Below are positions 1 to 8,580 of a stretch of 64,000 nt of DNA, piece after piece. The stretch comes from an uncultured Oscillospiraceae bacterium (lineage in GTDB: Bacteria; Bacillota; Clostridia; Oscillospirales; Oscillospiraceae), in assembly GCA_934655875.1 (NCBI GenBank), contig CAKUHB010000007.1, forward strand, positions 1-64,000, read 5' to 3'. The position numbers and the translations under genes are program-made. Within the stretch, counting starts at the first letter, position 1. Each line of letters starts with the position of its first letter. The notes under the pieces are model-generated. The model saw only the letters and a program-made list of their open reading frames with translations. It did no database searches and was not told the origin of the DNA.

Positions 1-1
1 C

Positions 2-190
2 GACTTTGAGATCCCGACCGAGCTGACCGGCGTCGCCACCAACATCCTCGACCCGCGCGACACCTACGCCGACGCTGTCGAGTGGGACGTCAAGGCTAAG
101 GATCTGGCTTCCCGCTTCATCAAGAACTTCGCCAAGTACGAAGGCAACGAAGCCGGCAAGGCTCTCGTCGCAGCAGGCCCGCAGCTGTAA
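2..190 (+). CDS. pckA: Phosphoenolpyruvate carboxykinase (ATP), C-terminal end only
   Basis: The frame is open from the window edge and ends at TAA 188-190, giving 62 residues. The end ALVAAGPQL matches the characteristic C-terminus of ATP-dependent PEP carboxykinases (E. coli PckA ends similarly), and the segment TNILDPRDTY is also typical of the family. The enzyme interconverts oxaloacetate and PEP with ATP/ADP in the cytoplasm. It sits directly upstream of the oxaloacetate decarboxylase genes, so both oxaloacetate-consuming routes are neighbours. The active-site part lies outside the window. Confidence 0.88.
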   Translation, partial: DFEIPTELTGVATNILDPRDTYADAVEWDVKAKDLASRFIKNFAKYEGNEAGKALVAAGPQL

Positions 191-231
191 TCCCGGCGCG
201 CCCGATCTTCAAATCTTAACAGCCGCTTGAT

Positions 232-260
232 TTTACATGCGGCTGCATATCGGATATACT
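232..260 (+). promoter_or_regulatory. Candidate promoter of the oad operon
   Basis: TTTACA at 232-237 and TATACT at 255-260 are separated by 17 bases. They lie in the pckA-oadA gap and point toward oadA. Predicted by eye; the hairpin at 274-306 would then fall in the 5' leader. Confidence 0.5.
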
Positions 261-273
261 GGATGATAGCGCG

Positions 274-308
274 AGACACGCTGCGGCAGCTCGCTGCAGC
301 GTGTCTTT
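274..308 (+). terminator. Hairpin after pckA (terminator or leader hairpin)
   Basis: AGACACGCTGC (274-284) pairs perfectly with GCAGCGTGTCT (296-306), followed by only a short T run. It could terminate pckA, or act as a leader hairpin if the promoter at 232-260 is used. Between here and oadA there is only the oadA ribosome site (GGAGGA at 365-370). Confidence 0.55.
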
Positions 309-377
309 CCTGCTCAGGTGTGTCCGGTTAAATTTATCGATAACGCCGAAACGGCGTGAAAAAATGGAGGAGCACAC

Positions 378-1778
378 ATGAAAAAAGTTCAAATTACTGA
401 AACTGTCCTTCGTGATGCCAACCAGTCCCTGATGGCGACCCGCCTGCCCTACTCCGATTTTGCCGAGATCCTGCCCACCATGGACAAGGCCGGCTACTAC
501 TCGGTGGAATGCTGGGGCGGCGCTACGTTCGATTCCTGCCTGCGTTACCTGGGCGAGGATCCGTGGCAGAGACTGCGTGACATCCGCAAGGCCATGCCCA
601 ACACCAAGCTGCAGATGCTGCTTCGCGGCCAGAACCTGCTCGGCTACAAGCATTACCATGACGACGTCGTCGAAAAGTTCGTCGAGCTGTCCATCAAGAA
701 CGGCATCGACATCCTGCGTATCTTCGACGCACTGAACGACTTCCGCAACATCGCGACCGCTCTGGAAGCGACCAAGAAGTACGCCAACAAGAACACCGTC
801 GCTTCCGGCTGTATCTCCTACACCCAGAGCCCGGTGCACACGGTCGAAAAGTATGTCGAGATGTGCAAGGAGCTCAAGAACATGGGCTTCGACACCATCT
901 GCCTGAAGGACATGGCCGGCACCATGAGCCCGTACGAGGCCGAAGGCCTGATCAAGGGCATCAAGGACGCCGTCGGCGATATCCCCCTGATCCTGCACAC
1001 CCACTGCACCACCGGCATGGCCTACATGACCGTCACCAAGGCCATTGAGTCCGGCATTGACGTCATCGACTGCGCGACCTCCTGCTTCTCCAACGGCACC
1101 AGCCAGCCCTCCACCGAGACCATGTTCTACGCCCTCGGCCAGTACGGCATTGAGACCGGCCTGAACGAGGACGTCATCAACGAGGTCAACGATTACTTCA
1201 AGCCCATCAAGCAGAAGTACGTCGACTCCGGCCGCATCAGCGCCAAGTCCATGGCGACCGACGCGCAGGCTCTCGTTTACAAGGTTCCGGGCGGCATGCT
1301 CTCCAACATGATCGCGAACCTGACCGATATGAAGGCCATGGATAAGTTTGACGCAGCGCTCAAGGAGATCCCGGCCGTCCGCAAGGACCTCGGCTATCCC
1401 CCGCTGGTCACGCCGCTGTCTCAGATGGTCGGCAACCAGGCTGTTACCAATGTCCTGATGGGCGAGCGCTACAAGATCGTCTCCAAGGAAGTCCAGAACT
1501 ACTTCAAGGGCCAGTACGGCATTGCCCCGGCTCCCGTTTCCGAAGAGCTGCAGGCCAAGATCCTCGGCGAGGGCGGCAAGCCTGTCGACTGCCGTATCGA
1601 GGACTCCAAGCGCACCGGCGAAGAGTTCAAGGCCGCCAAGGAAGCGCTCGGCGATCTGGCCAAGAGCGAAGAGGACGTCATGAGCTATATCTGCTTCCCG
1701 GATCAGGCCAAGAAGTTCCTCGAGGACCGCAAGGCCAAGGAAGAGAATATCTGCAAGTACGTCATCGAAGAAGCATAA
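378..1778 (+). CDS. oadA: Oxaloacetate decarboxylase alpha subunit (carboxyltransferase)
   Basis: A 466-residue biotin-dependent carboxyltransferase that moves CO2 from oxaloacetate to enzyme-bound biotin. It begins with ITETVLRDANQS, the pyruvate carboxylase/OadA carboxyltransferase signature. CLKDMAG carries the catalytic lysine, and LHTHCTTGM supplies the His-x-His metal ligands. It ends soon after the conserved PYC_OADA domain and lacks the C-terminal biotinyl domain of Klebsiella OadA; a separate biotin carrier is encoded at 2152-2556. The start ATG follows GGAGGAGCACAC. It is first in an oadA-oadG-carrier-oadB operon with gaps of a few bases. Other sodium-pump decarboxylases have different alpha subunits, so oxaloacetate is the best-supported substrate. 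Confidence 0.93.
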   Translation: MKKVQITETVLRDANQSLMATRLPYSDFAEILPTMDKAGYYSVECWGGATFDSCLRYLGEDPWQRLRDIRKAMPNTKLQMLLRGQNLLGYKHYHDDVVEKFVELSIKNGIDILRIFDALNDFRNIATALEATKKYANKNTVASGCISYTQSPVHTVEKYVEMCKELKNMGFDTICLKDMAGTMSPYEAEGLIKGIKDAVGDIPLILHTHCTTGMAYMTVTKAIESGIDVIDCATSCFSNGTSQPSTETMFYALGQYGIETGLNEDVINEVNDYFKPIKQKYVDSGRISAKSMATDAQALVYKVPGGMLSNMIANLTDMKAMDKFDAALKEIPAVRKDLGYPPLVTPLSQMVGNQAVTNVLMGERYKIVSKEVQNYFKGQYGIAPAPVSEELQAKILGEGGKPVDCRIEDSKRTGEEFKAAKEALGDLAKSEEDVMSYICFPDQAKKFLEDRKAKEENICKYVIEEA

Positions 1779-1783
1779 GCGAG

Positions 1784-2149
1784 GTGCCGGATATGTTTTT
1801 TGTAAATGCTGCCATGGAGAACATCGGCATCGGCACGGCAGGTCTTGTTGCTCTGCTGGGCTATCTTGTCGTATTTGTCGGTCTGATCGCGCTGATGGTC
1901 GTCGTCATGATCATGGGTAAGATCATGGTCGCCAAGAAGTCCAAGGCTGCCGCTCCGGCTCCCGCCGCTGCGCCCGCCGCGGCTCCCGCGCCCAAGGCTG
2001 TCCCCGTCCTCGCCACCGGCACTGCCGGCGAATGCAAGCTCTTTAACGTCGGTGACCGCGAAGCTGCCATGCTCATGGCCATCGTTGCCGACAAGATGGG
2101 CAAGCCCCTCAATACCCTGCGCTTCAAATCGATGAAGGAGGTTCTCTGA
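1784..2149 (+). CDS. oadG: Sodium-pump decarboxylase gamma subunit (OadG family)
   Basis: 121 residues: one long hydrophobic segment (about residues 16-45), then an Ala/Pro-rich linker (about 52-76), then a short soluble tail. That is the architecture of OadG/MmdD-type gamma subunits, which anchor the soluble carboxyltransferase to the membrane beta subunit. It starts 5 bases after oadA and ends 2 bases before the biotin carrier. Family sequence conservation is low, so the call rests on architecture and position between oadA and oadB. Confidence 0.8.
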   Translation: MPDMFFVNAAMENIGIGTAGLVALLGYLVVFVGLIALMVVVMIMGKIMVAKKSKAAAPAPAAAPAAAPAPKAVPVLATGTAGECKLFNVGDREAAMLMAIVADKMGKPLNTLRFKSMKEVL

Positions 2150-2151
2150 TT

Positions 2152-2556
2152 ATGAAATACAAAATCACGCTCAACGGCAAAACCTATGAGGTCGAGGTCG
2201 AAGAAGGCCAGGCCATGCTCGTCGATGAATATGAGGCTTATGCTCCGGCTCCTGCCGCTGCACCTGCCCCGGCTGCCGCTCCGGCTCCCGCTGCTGCGCC
2301 CGCCGCTCCTGCCGCCGCTCCGGCTCCCGCCGCTGTCGCCGCAGGCGAGGTCGTCGCATCCCCGATGCCTGGCAACATTCTGAAGGTCAACTGCACGCAG
2401 GGTCAGGCCGTCAAGGCCGGCGACATTCTGGTCGTGCTGGAAGCCATGAAGATGGAAAACGAGATCCTCGCGCCGCGTGACGGCACTGTCGCGCAGGTCG
2501 TGACCTCCAAGGGTTCTGTTGTGGATACGGGTGCTCCGCTGGTCGTTCTGGCATAA
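2152..2556 (+). CDS. Biotin carrier (biotinyl) subunit of the decarboxylase
   Basis: 134 residues. The C-terminal half is a biotinyl domain with the motif EAMKMENE, whose central lysine is biotinylated. The N-terminal part (KITLNGKTYEVEV) is the usual lead-in. Between them is an Ala/Pro repeat linker (about residues 30-63) that lets the domain swing between the alpha and beta subunits. Comparable separate carriers are MmdC of Veillonella methylmalonyl-CoA decarboxylase and GcdC of glutaconyl-CoA decarboxylase. The position between oadG and oadB makes it the carrier of this complex. Confidence 0.9.
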   Translation: MKYKITLNGKTYEVEVEEGQAMLVDEYEAYAPAPAAAPAPAAAPAPAAAPAAPAAAPAPAAVAAGEVVASPMPGNILKVNCTQGQAVKAGDILVVLEAMKMENEILAPRDGTVAQVVTSKGSVVDTGAPLVVLA

Positions 2557-2568
2557 GGAGGATCAAGA

Positions 2569-3813
2569 ATGTTTAATGTTGGTGAAACCCTGTTAAAGCT
2601 GGCCACCGAGTCCGGCTTCGCAGGCTTCTTCGCAAACGGCGGCTGGCAGAATCTCGTCATGATCGTGATTGCCTGCGTGCTGCTGTACCTCGGCATTGTC
2701 AAGGGCTTTGAGCCGCTGCTGCTCGTCGGCATCGCGTTCGGCTGCCTGCTTGCCAACCTCAGCTATTTCCCGGGTCTGGACGCTGTCAATCCGGAGCTGA
2801 ATGCGACGAACGCTCTGTATCATCCGGAGCTCTGGAGCGCGTTCCTTGACTCCACCAGCCCCTATTATCACAGCTACGGCCACGTTCTTTCCAATGCCGG
2901 CCTGCTGGATATCTTCTACATCGGCGTCAAGGCCGGTCTGTATCCGTCGCTCATCTTCATGGGTGTCGGCGCAATGACGGACTTTGGCCCCCTGATCTCC
3001 AACCCGAAGAGCCTGCTGCTCGGCGCTGCTGCACAGCTGGGCGTGTTTGTCGCATTCTTCGGCGCGATCTGCCTGAACTTCACAGGCCCCGAGGCTGCCT
3101 CCATCGGCATCATCGGCGGCGCGGACGGCCCGACGGCCATCTTCCTGACCAACAAGCTCGCTCCGCAGCTGCTGGGCGCGATCGCGATCGCGGCTTACTC
3201 CTACATGGCGCTGATCCCGCTGATCCAGCCGCCCATCATGAAACTCCTTACCACCGAAGAGACCCGCAAGATCAAGATGGTCCAGACCCGCGAGGTCACC
3301 AAGACCGAGAAGATCCTCTTCCCGATCATCGTCACCATCTTCGTCATCCTGCTCCTGCCCTCCACGGCTCCGCTGGTCGGCTGCCTGATGCTCGGCAACC
3401 TCTTCCGTGAATGCGGCGTGACGGACCGTCTGTCCGACACTGTCCAGAACGCGCTCATGAACATCGTCACCATTTTCCTGTCGACCTCCGTCGGCGCAAC
3501 GATGGTCGCTTCGAACTTCCTGCGTCCCGAGACGCTGAAGATCGTCCTGCTCGGCCTGATCGCGTTCGGTATCTCCACCGTCGGCGGTCTGATCGGCGGC
3601 AACATCATGTGCGCGCTGACCGGCAAGAAGGTCAACCCGCTGATCGGCTCTGCCGGCGTGTCCGCTGTCCCGATGGCCGCGCGTGTGTCGCAGGTCGTCG
3701 GCCAGAAGGCCAACCCGTCGAACTTCCTGCTCATGCACGCCATGGGCCCGAACGTCGCGGGCGTCATCGGCTCCGCCATCGCAGCCGGTTTCCTGCTCGC
3801 TGTCTTCGGCTAA
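2569..3813 (+). CDS. oadB: Sodium-translocating decarboxylase beta subunit
   Basis: 414-residue polytopic membrane protein that decarboxylates carboxybiotin and couples this to Na+ export. The family hallmark GGADGPTAIF contains the Asp needed for Na+ and proton transfer. It is followed by SYMALIPLIQPP and, near the C-terminus, GSAGVSAVPMAARV, both conserved in OadB/MmdB/GcdB. The ATG follows AAGGAGGATCAAGA. It is last in the operon and is followed by a strong terminator. The membrane sodium gradient it makes could be used by Na+-coupled transporters. Confidence 0.93.
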   Translation: MFNVGETLLKLATESGFAGFFANGGWQNLVMIVIACVLLYLGIVKGFEPLLLVGIAFGCLLANLSYFPGLDAVNPELNATNALYHPELWSAFLDSTSPYYHSYGHVLSNAGLLDIFYIGVKAGLYPSLIFMGVGAMTDFGPLISNPKSLLLGAAAQLGVFVAFFGAICLNFTGPEAASIGIIGGADGPTAIFLTNKLAPQLLGAIAIAAYSYMALIPLIQPPIMKLLTTEETRKIKMVQTREVTKTEKILFPIIVTIFVILLLPSTAPLVGCLMLGNLFRECGVTDRLSDTVQNALMNIVTIFLSTSVGATMVASNFLRPETLKIVLLGLIAFGISTVGGLIGGNIMCALTGKKVNPLIGSAGVSAVPMAARVSQVVGQKANPSNFLLMHAMGPNVAGVIGSAIAAGFLLAVFG

Positions 3814-3825
3814 AGCTTTCGTATC

Positions 3826-3859
3826 AAAAAGACCGTGCTGGTTCCAGCACGGTCTTTTT
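3826..3859 (+). terminator. Rho-independent terminator of the oad operon
   Basis: GACCGTGCTGG (3831-3841) pairs with CCAGCACGGTC (3844-3854), flanked by A and T runs, with TTTTT after the stem. Confidence 0.92.
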
Positions 3860-3954
3860 CTGCCCTTGACCGGGCAGCTGCCGGGGACTTGCGGCGTTGC
3901 AATCCGGCGGATTTTATGATAGCATAAAGAAAAACCGAAAACGGAGGAATCGTT

Positions 3955-4899
3955 ATGTATGACGTTGTCGCGATCGGTGAGGTTCTGATCGATTTCGCAT
4001 CCAAATCCGCAGATGCGGACGGATATCCCACCATGGCGGCCAATCCGGGCGGCGCGCCGTGCAATTTCCTCTCGGCGCTCAATGCCTACGGCAAAAAGAC
4101 CGCGTTCCTCGGCAAGGTGGGTGACGACGTGTTCGGCCATCTGCTGCTCGGCACGCTGCAAAGAGCCGGTGTTGAGACGAAGGGCATTATCGTCGACCCG
4201 GACGTCTTTACCACGCTCGCCTTCGTCACCTTTGACGCGTCCGGCGACCGCTCGTTCTCCTTTGCCCGCAAGCCCGGCGCGGATACGCAGCTGCGCTGGG
4301 AGGAGCTGGATCGCACCATTCTGGATAATACCCGCGTGTTCCACTTCGGCTCGCTCAGTCTGACGGACGAGCCTGCCCGCACCGCCACGCAGAAGGCCAT
4401 CGCCTATGCCAAGGCTTCCGGCAAGCTCATCACCTATGACCCCAACTACCGCGCACCCCTGTGGAAAACGGAGCAGGCCGCAAAGGAGCAGATGCTCTGG
4501 GGCCTGCGGCAGGCGGACGTCGTGAAGATCAGCGACGAGGAGCTTCGCTTCCTCTGGGGCTGCACGCCGGAGGAGGGTGCGGATCGCGTGCTCGCGCTCG
4601 GCGCAAAGCTCGCTATGGTCACGCTGGGCCCGGAGGGCTGCTATCTGAAAAACCGGAGCGTCGCCGTCCGCGCGGCCAGCCCCAGGGTGCACCCGATCGA
4701 CACCACGGGCGCCGGCGATATCTTCGGCGGCAGCGCCGTCGCGCAGCTGCTGGACACCGGAAAAGCACCGGAGGAGCTGACCGAGACCGAGCTTCTCCAC
4801 ATCGCCCGCTTCGCCGCAACGGCCGCCAGCCTGTCCACCGAAACCCTCGGCGGCATCCCGTCCATCCCGAAAAAAGAGACCGTTCTGGCCCGCATGTAA
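3955..4899 (+). CDS. PfkB-family carbohydrate kinase, probable fructokinase
   Basis: 314-residue ribokinase-fold sugar kinase. It has the N-terminal GEVLIDF, the substrate-lid motif NPGGAPCNF, and the C-terminal anion-hole/catalytic motif DTTGAGDIF, whose last Asp is the catalytic base. Length and motifs match bacterial fructokinases (ScrK type), which make fructose 6-phosphate, but specificity within PfkB cannot be fixed by eye. The start ATG follows ACGGAGGAATCGTT. It is a single-gene unit between two terminators. Confidence 0.85.
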   Translation: MYDVVAIGEVLIDFASKSADADGYPTMAANPGGAPCNFLSALNAYGKKTAFLGKVGDDVFGHLLLGTLQRAGVETKGIIVDPDVFTTLAFVTFDASGDRSFSFARKPGADTQLRWEELDRTILDNTRVFHFGSLSLTDEPARTATQKAIAYAKASGKLITYDPNYRAPLWKTEQAAKEQMLWGLRQADVVKISDEELRFLWGCTPEEGADRVLALGAKLAMVTLGPEGCYLKNRSVAVRAASPRVHPIDTTGAGDIFGGSAVAQLLDTGKAPEELTETELLHIARFAATAASLSTETLGGIPSIPKKETVLARM

Positions 4900-4901
4900 A
4901 C

Positions 4902-4937
4902 AAAAAGCTCCCGCAGCCATCGGCTGCGGGAGCTTTT
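4902..4937. terminator. Bidirectional terminator between the fructokinase and tpiA
   Basis: AGCTCCCGCAGCC (4907-4919) pairs with GGCTGCGGGAGCT (4922-4934), with A run before and T run after, so it can serve both converging genes. Confidence 0.9.
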
Positions 4938-4947
4938 GCATGTGAGC

Positions 4948-5724
4948 TCAGATCGTCGGCTGGTTGGCAGCTTCGATGATCTTGACGAACTTCTCGGGAA
5001 CCAGAGACGCGCCGCCGATCAGACCGCCGTCGATGTCCGGCTGGGCCAGCAGGTCGTAGGCGTTCTTCTCGTTCATGGAGCCGCCGTAGAGGATGGAGAT
5101 GGCGCGCGCGATCTTTGCGCCGTACAGCTTGCGGATGACCGCACGGATGTTCTCACAGACCTCTTCCGCCTGCTCCGGCGTAGCGGTCTTGCCGGTGCCG
5201 ATGGCCCAGATCGGCTCATAGGCAATGATCATCTTGCGGATCTTGTCCTCGCCGATGGAAGCAAGGCCGGTCTTGATCTGCATGGTGATCCACTCCTCAG
5301 TGATGCCGGCTTCGCGCTGTTCCAGGCTTTCGCCGACGCACATAATGGGGATCAGGCCGTTGTCGAGTGCGGCAAGCACCTTGGCGTTGACGTCCGCGTT
5401 CGTCTCGCCCATGGCGCGGCGCTCGGAGTGGCCGAGGATGACATACTTGCAGCCGGCGTCGAGCAGCATGTTGGCTGCGATCTCACCGGTGTAAGCGCCG
5501 GAAGCGTTGGCGTTGCAGTTTTCTGCGCCGATGCCGACGCGGGTCTCACGCATGGCGCGGACAGCAGCCGGAATGCAGACAGCGGGAACGCACAGCGCGA
5601 CATCGCACCAGCGGCCCTTGGGCATGATGGCCTTGAACTCGGTCATGAAAGCCTTCGTCTCGGTCGGCGTCTTGTTCATCTTCCAGTTGCCGGCAATGAC
5701 AGTCTTGCGGTATTTTCTGTTCAT
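4948..5724 (-). CDS. tpiA: Triosephosphate isomerase
   Basis: 258 residues, normal family length. The N-terminus AGNWKMN carries the active-site Asn and Lys; VILGHSERR has the catalytic His; AYEPIWAIGTGK has the catalytic Glu; and YGGSMNEKN is the phosphate-binding loop. It interconverts dihydroxyacetone phosphate and glyceraldehyde 3-phosphate. The start follows AGGAGATTCACACC. It lies downstream of pgk but is separated from it by a 194-base spacer containing an imperfect inverted repeat. Confidence 0.97.
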   Translation of the reverse strand: MNRKYRKTVIAGNWKMNKTPTETKAFMTEFKAIMPKGRWCDVALCVPAVCIPAAVRAMRETRVGIGAENCNANASGAYTGEIAANMLLDAGCKYVILGHSERRAMGETNADVNAKVLAALDNGLIPIMCVGESLEQREAGITEEWITMQIKTGLASIGEDKIRKMIIAYEPIWAIGTGKTATPEQAEEVCENIRAVIRKLYGAKIARAISILYGGSMNEKNAYDLLAQPDIDGGLIGGASLVPEKFVKIIEAANQPTI

Positions 5725-5778
5725 GGTGTGAATCTCCTATATCTCAAAATCAAAAATTTTTTGTTTGATCTGTAAAAA

Positions 5779-5904
5779 CGAAATTCCGTCTTCGTCACCG
5801 GCGAGAGATTTTCGTGCAGGGCAAGGCGGACAGATGCAGGCGTACATGCTGTACGTCAAGCCCGGGCAGCGCAGCCCTGCGCAAAAAGCTTTGACGGCGA
5901 AATT
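5779..5904. repeat. Imperfect inverted repeat in the pgk-tpiA spacer
   Basis: The arms CGAAATTCCGTC (5779-5790) and GACGGCGAAATT (5893-5904) are nearly complementary. Further in, GTGCAGGGC (5814-5822) faces GCCCTGC (5874-5880), and the centre CGTAC-ATGCT-GTACG (5841-5855) is a perfect short hairpin. The whole 126 bases could fold as one long irregular hairpin, as small non-autonomous repeats do. No terminal duplication was checked. Confidence 0.5.
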
Positions 5905-5918
5905 ATTTCAGAGCTTTA

Positions 5919-7118
<1,200 letters not shown>

Positions 7119-7158
7119 ATGCGTTCCTCCTTATTTGCTTGCGGGCGTCCCCGCTTGT

Positions 7159-7650
7159 TTACCGGTTCCAGGTGATCATTCTGCCCTGCTCCTGCAGGTG
7201 CGGGAAGCTCTGCTGCCGCAGCGCCTCAAAGACGCCGACCGCGACAGAGTTGCTGAGGTTCAGGCTCCGGGCCTCGGCCCGGATGGGAATACGGACGCAT
7301 GCGTCATAATGCTCGGCCAGAAACGACTCGGGCAGACCCTTTGTCTCCTTGCCGAAGAACAGATAGCTCCCGTCCGGATAGTCCGCTTCGTCATAGCGCC
7401 GCGGCGCTTTGGTGGAGAACAGGCGCATGCAGACCGGCTGATTCTTTGAGAAGAAATCCGTCAGGTCTTCATAGACGCGCACGTCCACCAGATGCCAGTA
7501 GTCCAACCCCGCGCGCTTGACCGCCTTGTCCGAAATATCAAAGCCCAGGGGCTTGATGAGGTGCAGAACGCTGCCGGTCGCGGCGCACGTTCTGGCGATA
7601 TTTCCGGTGTTGGCCGGGATCTCCGGCTCTACCAATACAACATGCAGCAT
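7159..7650 (-). CDS. trmL: tRNA (cytidine(34)-2'-O)-methyltransferase
   Basis: 163-residue SPOUT methyltransferase. VLVEPEIPANTGNIARTCAA is the family N-terminus; LFFGKETKGLP and RIPIRAEARSLNLSNSVAV form the knotted SAM-binding C-terminus. The length matches TrmL/YibK, which methylates the wobble ribose of certain leucine tRNAs. The start follows AAGGAGTTTTTCGC. Its end is about 40 bases from pgk, so the two may share a transcript. Confidence 0.93.
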   Translation of the reverse strand: MLHVVLVEPEIPANTGNIARTCAATGSVLHLIKPLGFDISDKAVKRAGLDYWHLVDVRVYEDLTDFFSKNQPVCMRLFSTKAPRRYDEADYPDGSYLFFGKETKGLPESFLAEHYDACVRIPIRAEARSLNLSNSVAVGVFEALRQQSFPHLQEQGRMITWNR

Positions 7651-7691
7651 GCGAAAAACTCCTTGTTCGCCCTATTGCGGCGAGCATGTAT

Positions 7692-7720
7692 ATTCTATGA
7701 CAGAACGTCGCGGATTTCAA
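7692..7720 (-). promoter_or_regulatory. Promoter of trmL (and perhaps pgk)
   Basis: On the minus strand TTGAAA (7715-7720) and TAGAAT (7692-7697) are 17 bases apart and precede the trmL ribosome site. Confidence 0.6.
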
Positions 7721-7804
7721 CTATTTCTCAGAAAAAAATAAGCTTTTCTGCGAAAAAAATTTCTCTTTGTTTGCTTTGAATTTTGGGCATAAGCACAGAA
7801 ACCG

Positions 7805-8473
7805 TTACCAGAGAATCGGAATTTCGCCATGCTGCGCGAGAAATTCATTGACTGCGGAGAACGGTCTGCTGCCAAAGAAGCCGCGGTAGGCGCTCAGAGG
7901 GCTCGGATGCGGCGCTTGCAGGACGAGACGGGGATAGCTGCTCGCCTGCGCGATGGCCATCTTCTTCTGCGCGTGTGCGCCCCAGAGGATAAACGCGACC
8001 GGCTGCGGCAGCCCGGCCAGCGCCGCCACGACGGCGTCGGTGAACGTCTGCCAGCCGAACGCCTGATGGCTGCCTGCCGCGCCAGCCTGCACGCTCAGAC
8101 TGCTGTTGAGCAGGAACACGCCCTGCTCCGCCCACGGCGTCAGATCGCCGCTTCCGGACGGCGTGACGCCGCAGTCTGTGCGCAGCTCCTCAAAGATGTT
8201 CCGCAGCGACGGCGGCAGGCGTACGCCGGGTGCGACGGAGAACGCCAGCCCATTGGCCTGCCCCGGCTCGTGGTACGGATCCTGCCCGAGGATGACGACG
8301 CGCACCTTCTCCGGCGGCGTCAGGCGGAAGGCCGCAAACAGCGCCTGCCGCGGCGGATAGACCGTCCCGGTTCGATACGCTTCGTCCACGCGCTGCATCA
8401 GTGCGGCAAAATACGGCTTGTCCAGCTCCGGCTGCAAAAGCGCCTGCCACGCGCCAAGCTCCTGTAGCTCCAT
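7805..8473 (-). CDS. ung: Uracil-DNA glycosylase
   Basis: 222 residues, family-1 UDG length. VILGQDPYHEPGQANGLAF is the water-activating loop with the catalytic Asp and the Tyr that excludes thymine. LLNSSLSV contains the uracil-binding Asn region, and HPSPLSAYRGFFG is the DNA-intercalation loop with its catalytic His. It removes uracil from DNA to start base-excision repair. The start follows GAGGAGGACTCGCC. It is a monocistronic unit with its own promoter. Confidence 0.97.
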   Translation of the reverse strand: MELQELGAWQALLQPELDKPYFAALMQRVDEAYRTGTVYPPRQALFAAFRLTPPEKVRVVILGQDPYHEPGQANGLAFSVAPGVRLPPSLRNIFEELRTDCGVTPSGSGDLTPWAEQGVFLLNSSLSVQAGAAGSHQAFGWQTFTDAVVAALAGLPQPVAFILWGAHAQKKMAIAQASSYPRLVLQAPHPSPLSAYRGFFGSRPFSAVNEFLAQHGEIPILW

Positions 8474-8509
8474 GGCGAGTCCTCCTCATTTTTCCCGATT
8501 TCTCCGATA

Positions 8510-8538
8510 TTTATAGCACATACAGGGGCGGAACACAA
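8510..8538 (-). promoter_or_regulatory. Promoter of ung
   Basis: Minus-strand TTGTGT (8533-8538) and TATAAA (8510-8515), 17-base spacer. Confidence 0.55.
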
Positions 8539-8580
8539 GCGCATGCTTTCGCATATGCTGACCGGGTGGAGGTGACCCTT

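Noticed and set aside
2593..4941. A 782-codon open frame on the minus strand opposite oadB and the fructokinase
   Set aside because: It is antisense to two clear genes, crosses a terminator, lacks a ribosome site and has the Arg/Gly/Asp-rich composition of high-GC shadow translation.
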